Assembly: GCF_036417355.1 (NCBI RefSeq)
Contig: NZ_CP143889.1
Coordinates: 3,100,001 to 3,164,000 of the forward strand
Direction of reading: 5' to 3'
DNA length: 64,000 nt
DNA from: Akkermansia sp. RCC_12PD
Lineage (GTDB): Bacteria > Verrucomicrobiota > Verrucomicrobiia > Verrucomicrobiales > Akkermansiaceae
Each line of letters opens with the position of its first letter. Position 1 is the first letter of the stretch. Position numbers and translations under genes: made by a program. Shown one piece after another: positions 16,109-25,000 of this stretch. Below the pieces are notes generated by a model that was not told the origin of the DNA, made no database searches, and worked only from the letters and a program-made list of their open reading frames with translations.

Positions 16109-16311
16109 GCCGCCGGCTTCCTGGGTTCGGGGTTACTCTTCCGGGGCTGCGGAATCTTGCTGGAAGGAGTCAGCACAAATCCCAGCCGCCGGGCTTCTTG
16201 GATAAGAAGGGACTTGATCACTTCTTTGGGGCGAACTCCCTGCTCGGCGTAGGCCAGCAGGCAATTCTTGATGCCGTCCTCCATTTTATCTAGTTTGATG
16301 ATTGAGTACAT
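16105..16311 (-). CDS. Small basic protein, first gene of the early leftward operon
   Basis: A 68-residue protein. The first half is ribbon/helix-like (YSIIKLDKMEDGIKNCLLAY, then GVRPKEVIKSLLIQEARRLG) and the end is basic and Pro-rich. It is the gene directly divergent from the repressor, the position of Cro or a Cro-like regulator. The sequence does not show a classic helix-turn-helix, so that role is only positional inference. Confidence 0.5.
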   Translation of the reverse strand: MYSIIKLDKMEDGIKNCLLAYAEQGVRPKEVIKSLLIQEARRLGFVLTPSSKIPQPRKSNPEPRKPAA

Positions 16312-16406
16312 GGTGAGTTGCGTTTGATGAATTCAAATTGCACCATCTGTTGACATTTTGCAAGAACTATTTACACCGTTAGATGACAAATCTTTTACAT
16401 CACGCG

Positions 16407-16434
16407 TTGACATGTCATCAAAATGTTGTAATAT
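16407..16434 (+). promoter_or_regulatory. Promoter of the prophage repressor, leaderless arrangement
   Basis: TTGACA at 16407-16412, a 16-bp spacer and TAATAT at 16429-16434. Only six bases separate the -10 box from the repressor ATG at 16441, so the expected transcription start is the A of the ATG or its neighbour. Confidence 0.65.
16408..16417. promoter_or_regulatory. Candidate repressor operator
   Basis: TGACATGTCA is a perfect 10-bp palindrome overlapping the -35 box of the repressor promoter. Related TGACA half-sites occur at about 16351 (TTGACATTTT) and 16384 (GATGACAAAT) in the same divergent gap, as expected for an array of operators. Confidence 0.4.
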
Positions 16435-16440
16435 CAACGC

Positions 16441-17253
16441 ATGACGCCAACAAAAGAGGATATAAAAAAATGGATTAAAGCCTCCGGCAAATCTCGTGAA
16501 TGGGTCGCGGAACAATGCGGAGTCGGTAAAAGGACGCTCGATAACTGGTTAAGTTCAGCTCGCCCCGTTCCTTCAAAAGTTATTTTGATCATTCAGCGTC
16601 TCATGGCAGAAAAGGTCTCTCCCATCCTTCCCGAGGTAGAACTTGATTTTACAGATGAAGAATGGGAGGTGATAAGTGCGGCCATGACCTCCACCCAGCA
16701 AACATTCATGGAGTTCATCAATAGTGCGTTCCGTAACGCACTCAAAGAGTTCGCAGATATAGCGCTTCAAAACGCAGCCAAAGAAAAAGAAGCAGCCCGC
16801 AAGCAGTTTGTCCCGGTGGAAACATTCCCTTCTATAGTGTCAACCAGCAACGAAAGGTACAATCTGTCCGTGATCGGCAATATCGCTGCTGGCGGATTGC
16901 AAGCTGGTGACACCATTCCTTATCACATCACCGCAAACCGCCCTCTCGGCAAGGATGAATATGTCCTGCGTGTAGAAGGAAAATCTATGGAACCCATTAT
17001 CCCAGACGGGGCCCTTGTCATTATGCGTAAGCACACCATCCCACCGGTTCCCAAAGTGGGAACAATCGTGGAATACTACGATGAACGAGGAGTAACACTT
17101 AAAAAGCTGGCCCGGAAAAAGAATCCGGAAACTGGGAAGATGGACTACGTCCTGCATCCCCTCAATCCAAAATTCGGGGATATTGAACCAATGGACGGGG
17201 GCAAAATCTCCGGTGTGTATGTAGAAACCCTCGAGAAATGGGAAAAGGTGTAA
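16441..17253 (+). CDS. Prophage repressor: helix-turn-helix plus S24 (LexA/CI-like) peptidase
   Basis: A 270-residue protein. Residues 5 to 55 form the DNA-binding domain (SREWVAEQCGVGKRTLDNWL). Residues about 60 to 130 are a helical linker. Residues 141 to 270 form the S24 peptidase. The self-cleavage site is Ala150-Gly151 in GNIAAGGLQAG, the nucleophile is Ser182 in EGKSMEPIIPDG, and the base is Lys221 in GVTLKKLA. These residues predict RecA-stimulated self-cleavage and hence SOS induction of the prophage. It diverges from the Rha/KilAC operon. No ribosome-binding site is seen and the promoter reaches the start codon, so the mRNA is probably leaderless. Confidence 0.92.
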   Translation: MTPTKEDIKKWIKASGKSREWVAEQCGVGKRTLDNWLSSARPVPSKVILIIQRLMAEKVSPILPEVELDFTDEEWEVISAAMTSTQQTFMEFINSAFRNALKEFADIALQNAAKEKEAARKQFVPVETFPSIVSTSNERYNLSVIGNIAAGGLQAGDTIPYHITANRPLGKDEYVLRVEGKSMEPIIPDGALVIMRKHTIPPVPKVGTIVEYYDERGVTLKKLARKKNPETGKMDYVLHPLNPKFGDIEPMDGGKISGVYVETLEKWEKV

Positions 17254-17276
17254 ATACCGAAATAATGATAAACGTG

Positions 17277-17304
17277 TTGCAATTTGTATCTTTTGTGGTA
17301 TATT
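17277..17304 (+). promoter_or_regulatory. Candidate promoter downstream of the repressor gene
   Basis: TTGCAA at 17277-17282, a 16-bp spacer and TATATT at 17299-17304. A strong terminator follows only 25 bp later, so this promoter would make a very short RNA or be attenuated before reaching the nuclease gene. Confidence 0.4.
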
Positions 17305-17329
17305 ATACGCCTTTACGTTAGAATGCTTC

Positions 17330-17361
17330 GCCCCTTGGCCTTCGGGCCAGGGGGCTTTTTT
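17330..17361 (+). terminator. Intrinsic terminator after the repressor
   Basis: GCCCCTTGGCC, a TTCG tetraloop and GGCCAGGGGGC form an 11-bp stem with one G-U pair, followed by TTTTTT. A decayed copy of the same region (17319-17349) is found at 19418-19448. Confidence 0.9.
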
Positions 17362-17397
17362 GTTTGATAGAGATGGATACATGAGTACTCTAGCGTT

Positions 17398-19275
17398 GTG
17401 CGCGTTCTTCTTCTTTATTTCCTAACAACCTTTTCCGTTATTGCTTCGACTCTTACAGGAAAAGTTATAACGGTTGCTGACGGTGATACGGTTACAATTC
17501 TTGATGACGCCAAAACGCAGCACAAAATCCGCCTTTGGGGAATTGATGCTCCTGAATCGAAACAAGATTTCGGACGACGTGCTAAGCAAGCCTTGTCCGA
17601 TATGATTTATCTCAAGAATGTTAGGGTGGAAATTGAAGATAAGGATAGGTATGAGCGGAAAGTCGGTAAGATATACCAAGATAAAATTTATATCAACTTG
17701 GAGATGGTTAAGAAAGGCCTTGCATGGTGGTACCGACAATACGCAAAGCAAGCAACGGATATTCAAGAAGCTGAAAAGCAAGCTCGAGTCAATAAGATAG
17801 GAATATGGTCACATGAAAATGCGATGCCACCATGGGAGTTTCGACGAATTAAGCAACAACCTACGGCAACAAAACAGAATGCAGAAATTAGATATTGGGT
17901 AACTCTATCAAGTGGGAGAGTCCATAATTCATCATGTCGGTGGTATCAAAATAGCGATGGATATTTTGAAAAGACTCCTACAGGGCCTAATTGTAAAATA
18001 TGCGGTGGCTCCAAGACTCCTGCATCTGCCATAAAAAAGGAGAATGACATGTCTTCTTTTATACCTTATGCCGAACCCATATCAGACGGGAATTTTGTGC
18101 ACCAACAGGATTTTATTCCAGAAGCTGAACCTATTCCTGGAGAAACGATAGTTTATGATGATAATTATGAACAACGAATGATTTCTTCTAAAAAACGTAA
18201 TAAGTTAGAAAGAGAGGAAACTGATGTTATTTTAAAGAAATACATGCCTAACGCAATCAATCCGTGTGAAAGTCAGTTTTCTCCAGATAAAATAAATAGG
18301 CAACTTTTTAGTGCTAAAAATTATTGTGATAATTTAGAGAATAATGAGTATTTGAGAGATAAAGATCACAATTATACCATTAACTTTCCTACATCGAAAA
18401 ACGATAATCATAATTCATCTACCGGTTTACGAACTTCATATACAGGAAATATTAAAAAAGACAAATTGCATTCAGAATTGTATTCATCAGCATATAAAGA
18501 TAGTTACCCAAAAAAAGAATACTACGAACGTAAGAATTACAATCGGTTTTCTGCATGTAAATCAAAAACACCAAATTTTGTACGAGATAAAATTGGTTTT
18601 ATGTTTCAAGGTTCGTTCTGGAGTGGAGCAAAAGAAATTGTCAGTATAATAGCATTGTTTTTTATCTATCTATGTTTGTTGGTAAATTTGTTTTCCAAAA
18701 GAGATAAGATAAAATGTTATATGGGAGAAGAAAATTGCTCTCAATTTTTGAGAGAGATTATCGCACGACATAAGGATTATGTGACACGATTTGTAAAAAA
18801 AATAGAAAATAAGAGATTTATAAAAAATAAGCTGATAATTATTTCTTTCATAATATCATCAATAATAATTATCTCCATTTTTAAAGGAGAAAAAACGCCG
18901 TCAATGTTCTTAAAGATACATTTTGGAGTTGGAATGTTATTTTTGATTATCGTATCTTCTTCTGTTAGAATGAAAGATATTTATTTTTATAATTTTGAAA
19001 AAGAAAATAAATTATTTATATGTTTTAATATTGATGATTTTATTAATAATCCCGCCTATTACAAAAATATTTTTGATTTTAATAAATATTGTTTTAAGAA
19101 TATTGATTTTAATAAAAATATGGTGATTAAAATAGAAGAATTAATTATTTATATATGTCTATTTAGGGATGAGCGTTACTATAGCTCAAATATATATGGA
19201 GAAAAAAATGTTACAACAAAGCATCAAAGGGCAGAACAAGTATTAAAAAAATTACATTCCTTGTACAAGGAATGA
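17398..19275 (+). CDS. Secreted/membrane staphylococcal-nuclease-like protein with AT-rich membrane extension
   Basis: 625 residues from a GTG. Residues 1 to about 19 form a signal peptide. Residues 20 to 145 are an SNase domain: VADGDTVTILD, KIRLWGIDAPES (Arg45 and Glu53) and KDRYERKVGKI (Arg87 region) hold the catalytic residues, and LEMVKKGLAWWY and NKIGIWS complete it. A Cys/His motif (VHNSSCRWYQ, then CKICGG) follows, as is common in nucleases of this type. Residues about 210 to 400 are polar and of low complexity. Two hydrophobic regions (about 412-430 and 480-520) and a long Lys/Asn/Ile-rich tail follow. The tail is far more AT-rich than the phage genes, so this is probably a fusion or an imported gene. 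A role in blocking incoming phage DNA is inference. Confidence 0.75.
   Translation: MRVLLLYFLTTFSVIASTLTGKVITVADGDTVTILDDAKTQHKIRLWGIDAPESKQDFGRRAKQALSDMIYLKNVRVEIEDKDRYERKVGKIYQDKIYINLEMVKKGLAWWYRQYAKQATDIQEAEKQARVNKIGIWSHENAMPPWEFRRIKQQPTATKQNAEIRYWVTLSSGRVHNSSCRWYQNSDGYFEKTPTGPNCKICGGSKTPASAIKKENDMSSFIPYAEPISDGNFVHQQDFIPEAEPIPGETIVYDDNYEQRMISSKKRNKLEREETDVILKKYMPNAINPCESQFSPDKINRQLFSAKNYCDNLENNEYLRDKDHNYTINFPTSKNDNHNSSTGLRTSYTGNIKKDKLHSELYSSAYKDSYPKKEYYERKNYNRFSACKSKTPNFVRDKIGFMFQGSFWSGAKEIVSIIALFFIYLCLLVNLFSKRDKIKCYMGEENCSQFLREIIARHKDYVTRFVKKIENKRFIKNKLIIISFIISSIIIISIFKGEKTPSMFLKIHFGVGMLFLIIVSSSVRMKDIYFYNFEKENKLFICFNIDDFINNPAYYKNIFDFNKYCFKNIDFNKNMVIKIEELIIYICLFRDERYYSSNIYGEKNVTTKHQRAEQVLKKLHSLYKE
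19255..19274. repeat. 20-bp perfect palindrome at the end of the nuclease gene
   Basis: CATTCCTTGTACAAGGAATG is identical on both strands and overlaps the nuclease stop codon. It has no loop and no adjacent T run, so it is a candidate protein-binding or recombination site rather than a terminator. Confidence 0.6.
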
Positions 19276-19309
19276 TAATATAGAATTATCGAAGTGGTAA
19301 ACTGGAAGT

Positions 19310-19417
19310 ATGGAAGCTTTAAAATGGAAAGTACCATCTCTGTCCATGAATTCCGTCCTCCTGAAGCCTGAGAAAGTGGTGGATATTGATGAATGGGTGA
19401 GGAAGAAAATGGAATGA
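19310..19417 (+). CDS. Small ORF (35 aa), possibly the remnant of a gene
   Basis: Encodes MEALKWKVPSLSMNSVLLKP and ends IDEWVRKKME. It lies immediately before a decayed copy of the terminator region that follows the repressor. It may be a small gene or the tail of a lost one; there is no clear ribosome-binding site. Confidence 0.3.
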   Translation: MEALKWKVPSLSMNSVLLKPEKVVDIDEWVRKKME

Positions 19418-19448
19418 TAGAATGCTTTGCTCCTTAGCCTTCGGGTCA
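19418..19448 (+). repeat. Decayed duplicate of the post-repressor terminator region
   Basis: TAGAATGCTTTGCTCCTTAG and the following CCTTCGGGTCA match 17319-17349 at most positions, but the second stem arm is lost, so it should not terminate. The two copies flank the nuclease gene. Confidence 0.55.
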
Positions 19449-19487
19449 TTGAAAAAAAATCAGGAGAGAGCATGGGTATTTATATAT

Positions 19488-20177
19488 TCATAAATATATT
19501 AAATATACTTTAAGTAGTTCAAAAAAAGTAAATCCATAGGAAAAAAGGCATGTCATATAATTAAGTATAGTAAACCATGATATTAACAGCAATAAAACAA
19601 TCAAAAGACAGGATAAGGATTTTTCAGGACTTTCTTCTTTATAAAATCTTATTCCTTTATTAAGGATATTTTTGATAAATGGGATAATGAGAGCAAGGAA
19701 TACAAACCAAGCTAAAACAAATGTTGCACCTCCATGCTTATGAATGATGGAAGATGAGTATTGATCAATCAAACACTCACTTGTAAATACGTACAATCCA
19801 CAACCGATCAAGATAATAGCAACTTGTAGCCATCTTATAGGTTTAATTGCAGTAGAATATTTTTCTTTCTTTTGTTCTACAGGTGGTCTTTGCTCAGAAT
19901 CCTGCTCTCTATTTTTCCTCCTACTCAACTCCCTGATTATCCATGGAACCAGAATCCATGCGCCAATCCCTGCTCCCCACACAATCAACCCACCCAGCTG
20001 GATTCCCTCTCTTCTGAAAGCTTCATATACCCCCATCACAACCATCACGCCGAAGAACCGGGCCAGCCATAAGAACACACGGTGCGGTTTGCCGGCTCGC
20101 ATGCGCTTGACGGCCAGCCAGACAAACACGGCGCAGATGACCAGGCAGAACAGGGTGGGGAAGAGGAAGGTGTCCAT
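19488..20177 (-). CDS. Polytopic membrane protein of unknown function
   Basis: A 229-residue protein with about six hydrophobic helices: residues about 3-22, 35-50, 58-80, 118-135, 148-170 and 190-215. A charged loop follows the third (RELSRRKNREQDSEQRPPVE). It lies on the minus strand in the middle of the plus-strand accessory block. No family is recognised. A signal-like membrane ORF in another frame (start 20323, reading LFQLVFLFVLLWFIAP) overlaps its 5' end. It could be a separate small gene or the N-terminal part split off by a frameshift. Confidence 0.55.
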   Translation of the reverse strand: MDTFLFPTLFCLVICAVFVWLAVKRMRAGKPHRVFLWLARFFGVMVVMGVYEAFRREGIQLGGLIVWGAGIGAWILVPWIIRELSRRKNREQDSEQRPPVEQKKEKYSTAIKPIRWLQVAIILIGCGLYVFTSECLIDQYSSSIIHKHGGATFVLAWFVFLALIIPFIKNILNKGIRFYKEESPEKSLSCLLIVLLLLISWFTILNYMTCLFSYGFTFFELLKVYLIYL

Positions 20178-20323
20178 GGCGGAGAGAATAGGCTATCAAA
20201 AATATCCTGGCAAGCTTGTGGTGCGATGAACCATAGAAGCACAAAGAGAAAAACTAATTGAAAAAGCGGCAGGGAAGCTACACTTTTTCTGCTCCCTTGG
20301 CGAGTATTTTTTTTAGAGTTCAT
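20178..20323 (-). other. Possible frameshifted or separate membrane-segment ORF upstream of the 229-residue gene
   Basis: The frame starting MNSKKNTRQGSRKSVASLPL has one strong membrane helix (LFQLVFLFVLLWFIAPQA). It runs on in a different frame under the downstream gene until 20045, where its composition becomes implausible (Ser/Pro/Cys-rich). I read only the first 48 codons as meaningful. Confidence 0.3.
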
Positions 20324-20451
20324 TCTATTTGTTGGATAGTTTTGCAAATAATTTATTTATAGATTATTATATACTATAATATATTATTATATTGCAGTAT
20401 AACGTGTAATAAGTGGTTGATTTCATTGAGAATGTAGCTATAACTGTGTGC

Positions 20452-20586
20452 ATGTCTAAGATTCATTTGCTGCTGGTCTTTTTCGCGGCTCTTGTTGCCG
20501 TTCCTGCGCAAGCCCATCCGGGGCGTCTGGATTCCCAAGGCGTTCATTGGGATCATAAATCCGGGACTTATCATCGACACAGGTAA
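20452..20586 (+). CDS. Secreted YHYH-type mini-protein (44 aa)
   Basis: Encodes MSKIHLLLVFFAALVAVPAQ with a signal peptide cleaved near Ala-Gln-Ala, followed by HPGRLDSQGVHWDHKSGTYH and RHR. The mature peptide is almost exactly the YHYH-type motif found next to or fused with secreted nucleases, where His residues may bind metal. The upstream 80 bp are very AT-rich (TATACTATAATATATT region) and could hold its promoter. Together with the SNase gene 1.2 kb upstream it suggests a split nuclease-accessory pair. Confidence 0.65.
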   Translation: MSKIHLLLVFFAALVAVPAQAHPGRLDSQGVHWDHKSGTYHRHR

Positions 20587-20719
20587 ATTTAGTTATATGA
20601 AATAACTGATGTGAACCAAGTTTTAGGCGTCATATACTGTCATTTAAATAACGATTTGTGCATTAAAACTTTCTATTTGAATAGAGATTAAAGGATTTTT
20701 ACGGAAGAACAGTTTTAAT

Positions 20720-21358
20720 ATGGATGCGATTACTGAGAAAAAAACAACTATTTGTTCCTCTTTTTTTAGAAAATTTATTTTAACGAAAAAGAGGGTATCG
20801 GCTGCTTATAAATATGATGCGGATGTTCAGATTGGTTTGTATTTTTCTGATCAGGATATGAGAATTCCAAATCCAGATCCTGATCATACAAGTGTTTTGT
20901 TAGAATTATTTTTAAAACACGCTAAAGAGAATATTAGAATATATTGTAACCAGCTTGCTGGTGAAGTATATGATAGTCCAAGTGTTATTAAAATGTTGAA
21001 AAAGGTAAAAGATAAAATTAATATTCAGATTATAACTGAACGAAATATTTCTGGAGAAAACAGGGAGTTTTTAAAATACATACCTTTATCAAATATTAGA
21101 TTTTTGGACAGAAAAAAGAATTATGGTGACCATTTTTGGGTAATGGATTCTAGAGCTTATCGACAGGAAAAAGACTCCGAAAAAAGAATTGCATGGGTAC
21201 ATACTAATGATCCTGATGGCGCCAAAGAAAGGATCATTAAATTTGATCAAATGTTTTCACAAGCAAAAGGCCCTAGTTTAGACTATTCATATAATCCGAG
21301 ACATTCATATTGCCAGAACTATTTAAATCGCTCTGTTTCTTACTTAGGTGATTTTTAA
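20720..21358 (+). CDS. PLD-like fold accessory protein (uncertain)
   Basis: A 212-residue AT-rich gene. The layout suggests one half of a phospholipase D-like fold: an N-terminal basic helix, VQIGLYFSDQDMRIP, a helix ENIRIYCNQLAGEVYDSP, a strand INIQIITERNISG, then YGDHFWVMDSRAYRQEK and IAWVHTNDPDGAKERIIKFD. The H-x4-D-x3-YR pattern is seen in nonclassical PLD-like proteins. The canonical H-x-K-x4-D motif is absent, so activity is doubtful. It is followed 12 bp later by a membrane protein gene, and both differ in base composition from the phage core. The pair looks like an accessory (moron) cassette, possibly for phage exclusion. Confidence 0.45.
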   Translation: MDAITEKKTTICSSFFRKFILTKKRVSAAYKYDADVQIGLYFSDQDMRIPNPDPDHTSVLLELFLKHAKENIRIYCNQLAGEVYDSPSVIKMLKKVKDKINIQIITERNISGENREFLKYIPLSNIRFLDRKKNYGDHFWVMDSRAYRQEKDSEKRIAWVHTNDPDGAKERIIKFDQMFSQAKGPSLDYSYNPRHSYCQNYLNRSVSYLGDF

Positions 21359-21370
21359 ATAAATATTATA

Positions 21371-22081
21371 ATGGACAAAGGTCTTGTTATTTTATTATAT
21401 CAGTTGGGTATTACCTTAAATCTGATATTTGCTTTTCATACTGTTATAGTAGGAATCGTATTATCGATTCTCAATACTATTGTCAAATCTCATAATAAAA
21501 TAGTAAAAATTCCGTTTAACATTGATGAAATAAATAGCCAGTCTCTCTATCCTTCTGATTGGTTAAAATCATTTAAAGGTCAGCATCTAACATTGATGGA
21601 ACTTATTGAAGGATTGAAATATAAAAATACCACAAGTTTGACGTTCGTAGGAAAAATTTTAGCTATTATATCTATTATTATTTCTACCACTATCTTGTGT
21701 TATTATTATGTAGACTTAAAATCTGGAAGAGAGATAGTACCAAGCCTTCTTCCATTATTGCTGTTGTTAATTCCGTTAGCATATTGGTTTTTATTATTGT
21801 GTATTTTATCCTTATTAAAGATATCTATGTTATTTCTTGTGAAATGTTTGACATGGTTATTCAATAGGGATTATTCTCATCAAAACATATCCTATGCGGT
21901 AAACTTACTATTAATCATTGTTTTAAATACATTATTTGTAATCATTTCTTCTATTTTAGAAAAATTTATAGAAATATTCATGGTTAATTTTTCTGGGAAA
22001 ATTCGAAATTTCATTAGGAAAAATGAAATAGAGCATCTTACGCCTTGTATGAATTGTTCTCATCATTCTAAATTTGATTAA
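21371..22081 (+). CDS. Polytopic membrane protein paired with the PLD-like gene
   Basis: A 236-residue AT-rich gene with hydrophobic helices at about residues 8-32, 95-115, 122-148, 150-165 and 180-200. The C-terminal tail is charged and contains CMNCSHH, a possible metal site. The start is 12 bp after the PLD-like stop, so the two are probably one operon. Its 3' end overlaps the 3' end of the 2,409-residue late gene by 14 bp on the opposite strand, meaning the accessory cassette abuts the late operon with no spacer. The function is unknown. Confidence 0.6.
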   Translation: MDKGLVILLYQLGITLNLIFAFHTVIVGIVLSILNTIVKSHNKIVKIPFNIDEINSQSLYPSDWLKSFKGQHLTLMELIEGLKYKNTTSLTFVGKILAIISIIISTTILCYYYVDLKSGREIVPSLLPLLLLLIPLAYWFLLLCILSLLKISMLFLVKCLTWLFNRDYSHQNISYAVNLLLIIVLNTLFVIISSILEKFIEIFMVNFSGKIRNFIRKNEIEHLTPCMNCSHHSKFD

Positions 22082-25000
22082 TTACAGTCTTCACCGGATT
22101 CATCAGCGCAGCCCCCAAAGTGACATACTGCCCGGCAGCTTGAACCGCCTTCGGCCCCCACTTGCTGGCAACCCCTCCCACAGCGCCAAAGAATCGGCCC
22201 AGCCGGATTACCTGCTTCATGTAATCCCCGGCTTCATGGCCTCCCTCCTGTATCATCTCACCCAATTTCCAGGCGGCATTCCAGCCTGAGCGGAAATCAA
22301 TCATGGCACGCCCTGCGGAACCCGTATAAACCTTGGCTCCCAGCAACTCGGAAAACATCCACTCCACGGCTTCCCCTACCAGCGGCATCCCGGCAAACGG
22401 CCCGGCCAGCGCAGCATAAAGATACCCCTGCCAACCCCGCTTCTCCCACTCCTCCTCATCGTCCTTCATGCAATCCAGCATGGCGCCGATAATCGCGTTA
22501 AACGCCCCATAGGCCAGCCACACCTTCCCGGCCTTGGACAAAGATGCCCACCGCTGCCTGGACGTCACCCCTGGGGCAAACCCGGCCCTGGCCAACCCGT
22601 AAATCGCGGCCGTCTTATTAAAATTCTCGCTCATCATGTAAAAAATGGCGCGTCCAAACGCCCCGCGGTGCAGCCCGCCAAACGACTTGTCAATCCACGT
22701 CTGGGGCTGGGCGGAATGCAGCGCATTCCTCACGGCCTGCCACGCCTCATCCCTCGCCCTCCCTTCCTCCACGCCGGCCTTCACGGCCTGCCGGAACTTG
22801 ATATTCCACAGCGCGGCGGACCCCACGGCATTAAAAAACACATCCGTGTACTCAATCCCGTTCATCCCCCACACCAGCGCGGCCTCCGCCAGCGTGTAGG
22901 AAGAATCATCCCTCAGCCGGGACAACCTCTCCACGTCAACCCGGTCATTCAGCCGCGCCTGGAACTCGGCGCTCTTCAACATCTGGATCACCCCCATCTG
23001 GGCCGTCCCATTGCGCAACATCGCCATCGTGCCCAGGTAATCCAGCAACCCGATGCTCGGATCCCCGATCCACGCATTCAGCACGGCGGAACCCTGCTTC
23101 ATCAGCGTCTCAAACCGGAACGCCAGAATCGCCTTCGCCTGTCCGGAATAAATCGCATTGAGCAACTTATCCAGGGAACCCACCGCCTGGCCCTGGACCA
23201 CCCCGGCCCGCTCCAGCAAATCCACCCAGCGGCGCAGCCTCACAAAATCATCCTTCCCCAAATTCGCCACCAGGCTCTCCGCCACCTCCCGGCGCCGCAG
23301 CAGCCCCCGGAAATCTGCCGTAACATCCTGCGTGTAATACCAGTGATCCGTGATGTCCGTCGCCTCCCAGAACACGGAAAGCGCCCCCACGCTCGTATCC
23401 AGCCTCCGGTGGTGCTTCGTCCTCACCCTCTGCCAGCCCTGGTTGCCTCCCTTCGTGTTCGGCACGCCGGAAATCATATCCGCCGCATCCGCGTCACTCA
23501 TCGCATCCAGCGCCCAGAACCGGGCCGGGAAATAATTCTCCACGCGGGGGAAGGGGACGCCCGTCACCTGCTCGTACAGCCTCCCGATCTTATCCCCCTG
23601 GGCCTTCAGCAGCTCCCGCAGCCCGTAGCCGATCGCCATCCCCTCCTCACCCACATACTCCCTCAGGGCGGCAACCACCTCCGGCGTATACCCCTGCTGC
23701 TTCATCATCTCCCGGTAACTCTCCTGCTCGGACTGCAGCACCAGGTACAGGGCATTATCCCGGCTCAGCACCAGCGGGGAACCCTCCTCGCCCTTGAAAG
23801 ACACGTTCGCCGTCACATACTTCCGGTAGCGCGGCCTCTTCCCCTCGGCCTTCGCCCGGGCCGCGGCATCCTCATGCTCCTTCAGGCGGGCCAGCAAAAC
23901 ATCCAGCGTCTCTTCGGAAAAAAACTCCATCCCCTCCTCCCAGCGCTTCCGGACAAACTCCCTCCTCTGCCGGGCATCCATCTCCCGCACCTCGCGGGCC
24001 TGCTCCAAAGTCAGCTGGGCCGTCTGCGTAACCCACCCATTCAGCCGGATCCCCGTATCATGGCTCGTCTTGAACCATGCCACCCAGCCGGCCATATTGC
24101 CAGCCTTCCGGGCCTTCATCACCTTCTCCGTAAGATGCCTCTCATACAAATCCTGCACGGCCGCCGCCCGCAGCCCGCGGGCATCCCTCATCTGCTGGAA
24201 CGCATTCGTCAGCCGGCTGCGCATATCGGCCGTGAACTCCTGCAGGGCGGGCATCTTCCCCATGCGCGTCAGCAGCTGGTCCATATTCTCCATGAAATCG
24301 CCGAAATTCTTGAAACTCACCTTCCCGTGGAACTTCTCATTGGCAGCTCTCAAGGAATTCTCATCGGCCTTCTTCCCGGTCTGGTTAAACCTCTCCACAA
24401 TCTTCCGGCCAATCGCATTCAACCGCTCGGCAGCAGCCTCCTGCACGGTGGCCCATCCCTCCTTCTCCGTATTAATATAAATCTCCAGCGCCTTCGCGGC
24501 GGCCTCCGCCTCGTCCACGCTCATCCCCTCCAGATTCCCGTACAGGGCCAGGCGGGTCAGCTCCTCATTCAGCTCATCCATCCGGGCCACAGCCTCGCCA
24601 TCCATCTGGTCGGGATGCCCCTTCTCCAGCCTCTCCATCTCGGCGGCAGCCTCATTCATCGCCGCCTCCTTCTCCTCCGCCGTCATCCGTAGCAGGGGAA
24701 CCACCTGTTCTTGAAGATAGGTGTAAGCCTCCATGGAAACCTTCCCCCTCTGCTGTTTCCCCTTCTTCTTGCGGATAATGAGAACCTGGTCCAGCATCCT
24801 CGCAATCCCGGCGGCAATCCCGTCCCTGGCCAGAGCCTCCAGCCTCCCGGCGGCCTTCTCCATCATCTCGGCCATCAGCTCATGCAGGCGGTTCTCCGCC
24901 CAAGCCTTGCGCACCTTCTCCATCTCATCCTCAAACACCTCCCTGGTGAACTTTTTGGTAGGACCACGCCCGGTCATCTTTCCTGCTACGCGGGCGGCAA

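Noticed and set aside
20045-20347. A 100-codon minus-strand ORF overlapping the 229-residue membrane gene
   Set aside because: Only its first half looks protein-like. After 20177 it turns into a Ser/Pro/Cys-rich antisense-like sequence under the other gene.
22668-24692. A 674-codon plus-strand frame opposite the giant virion gene
   Set aside because: Its product is a Leu/Pro/His/Arg-rich string without domains, an antisense shadow of the real minus-strand gene.
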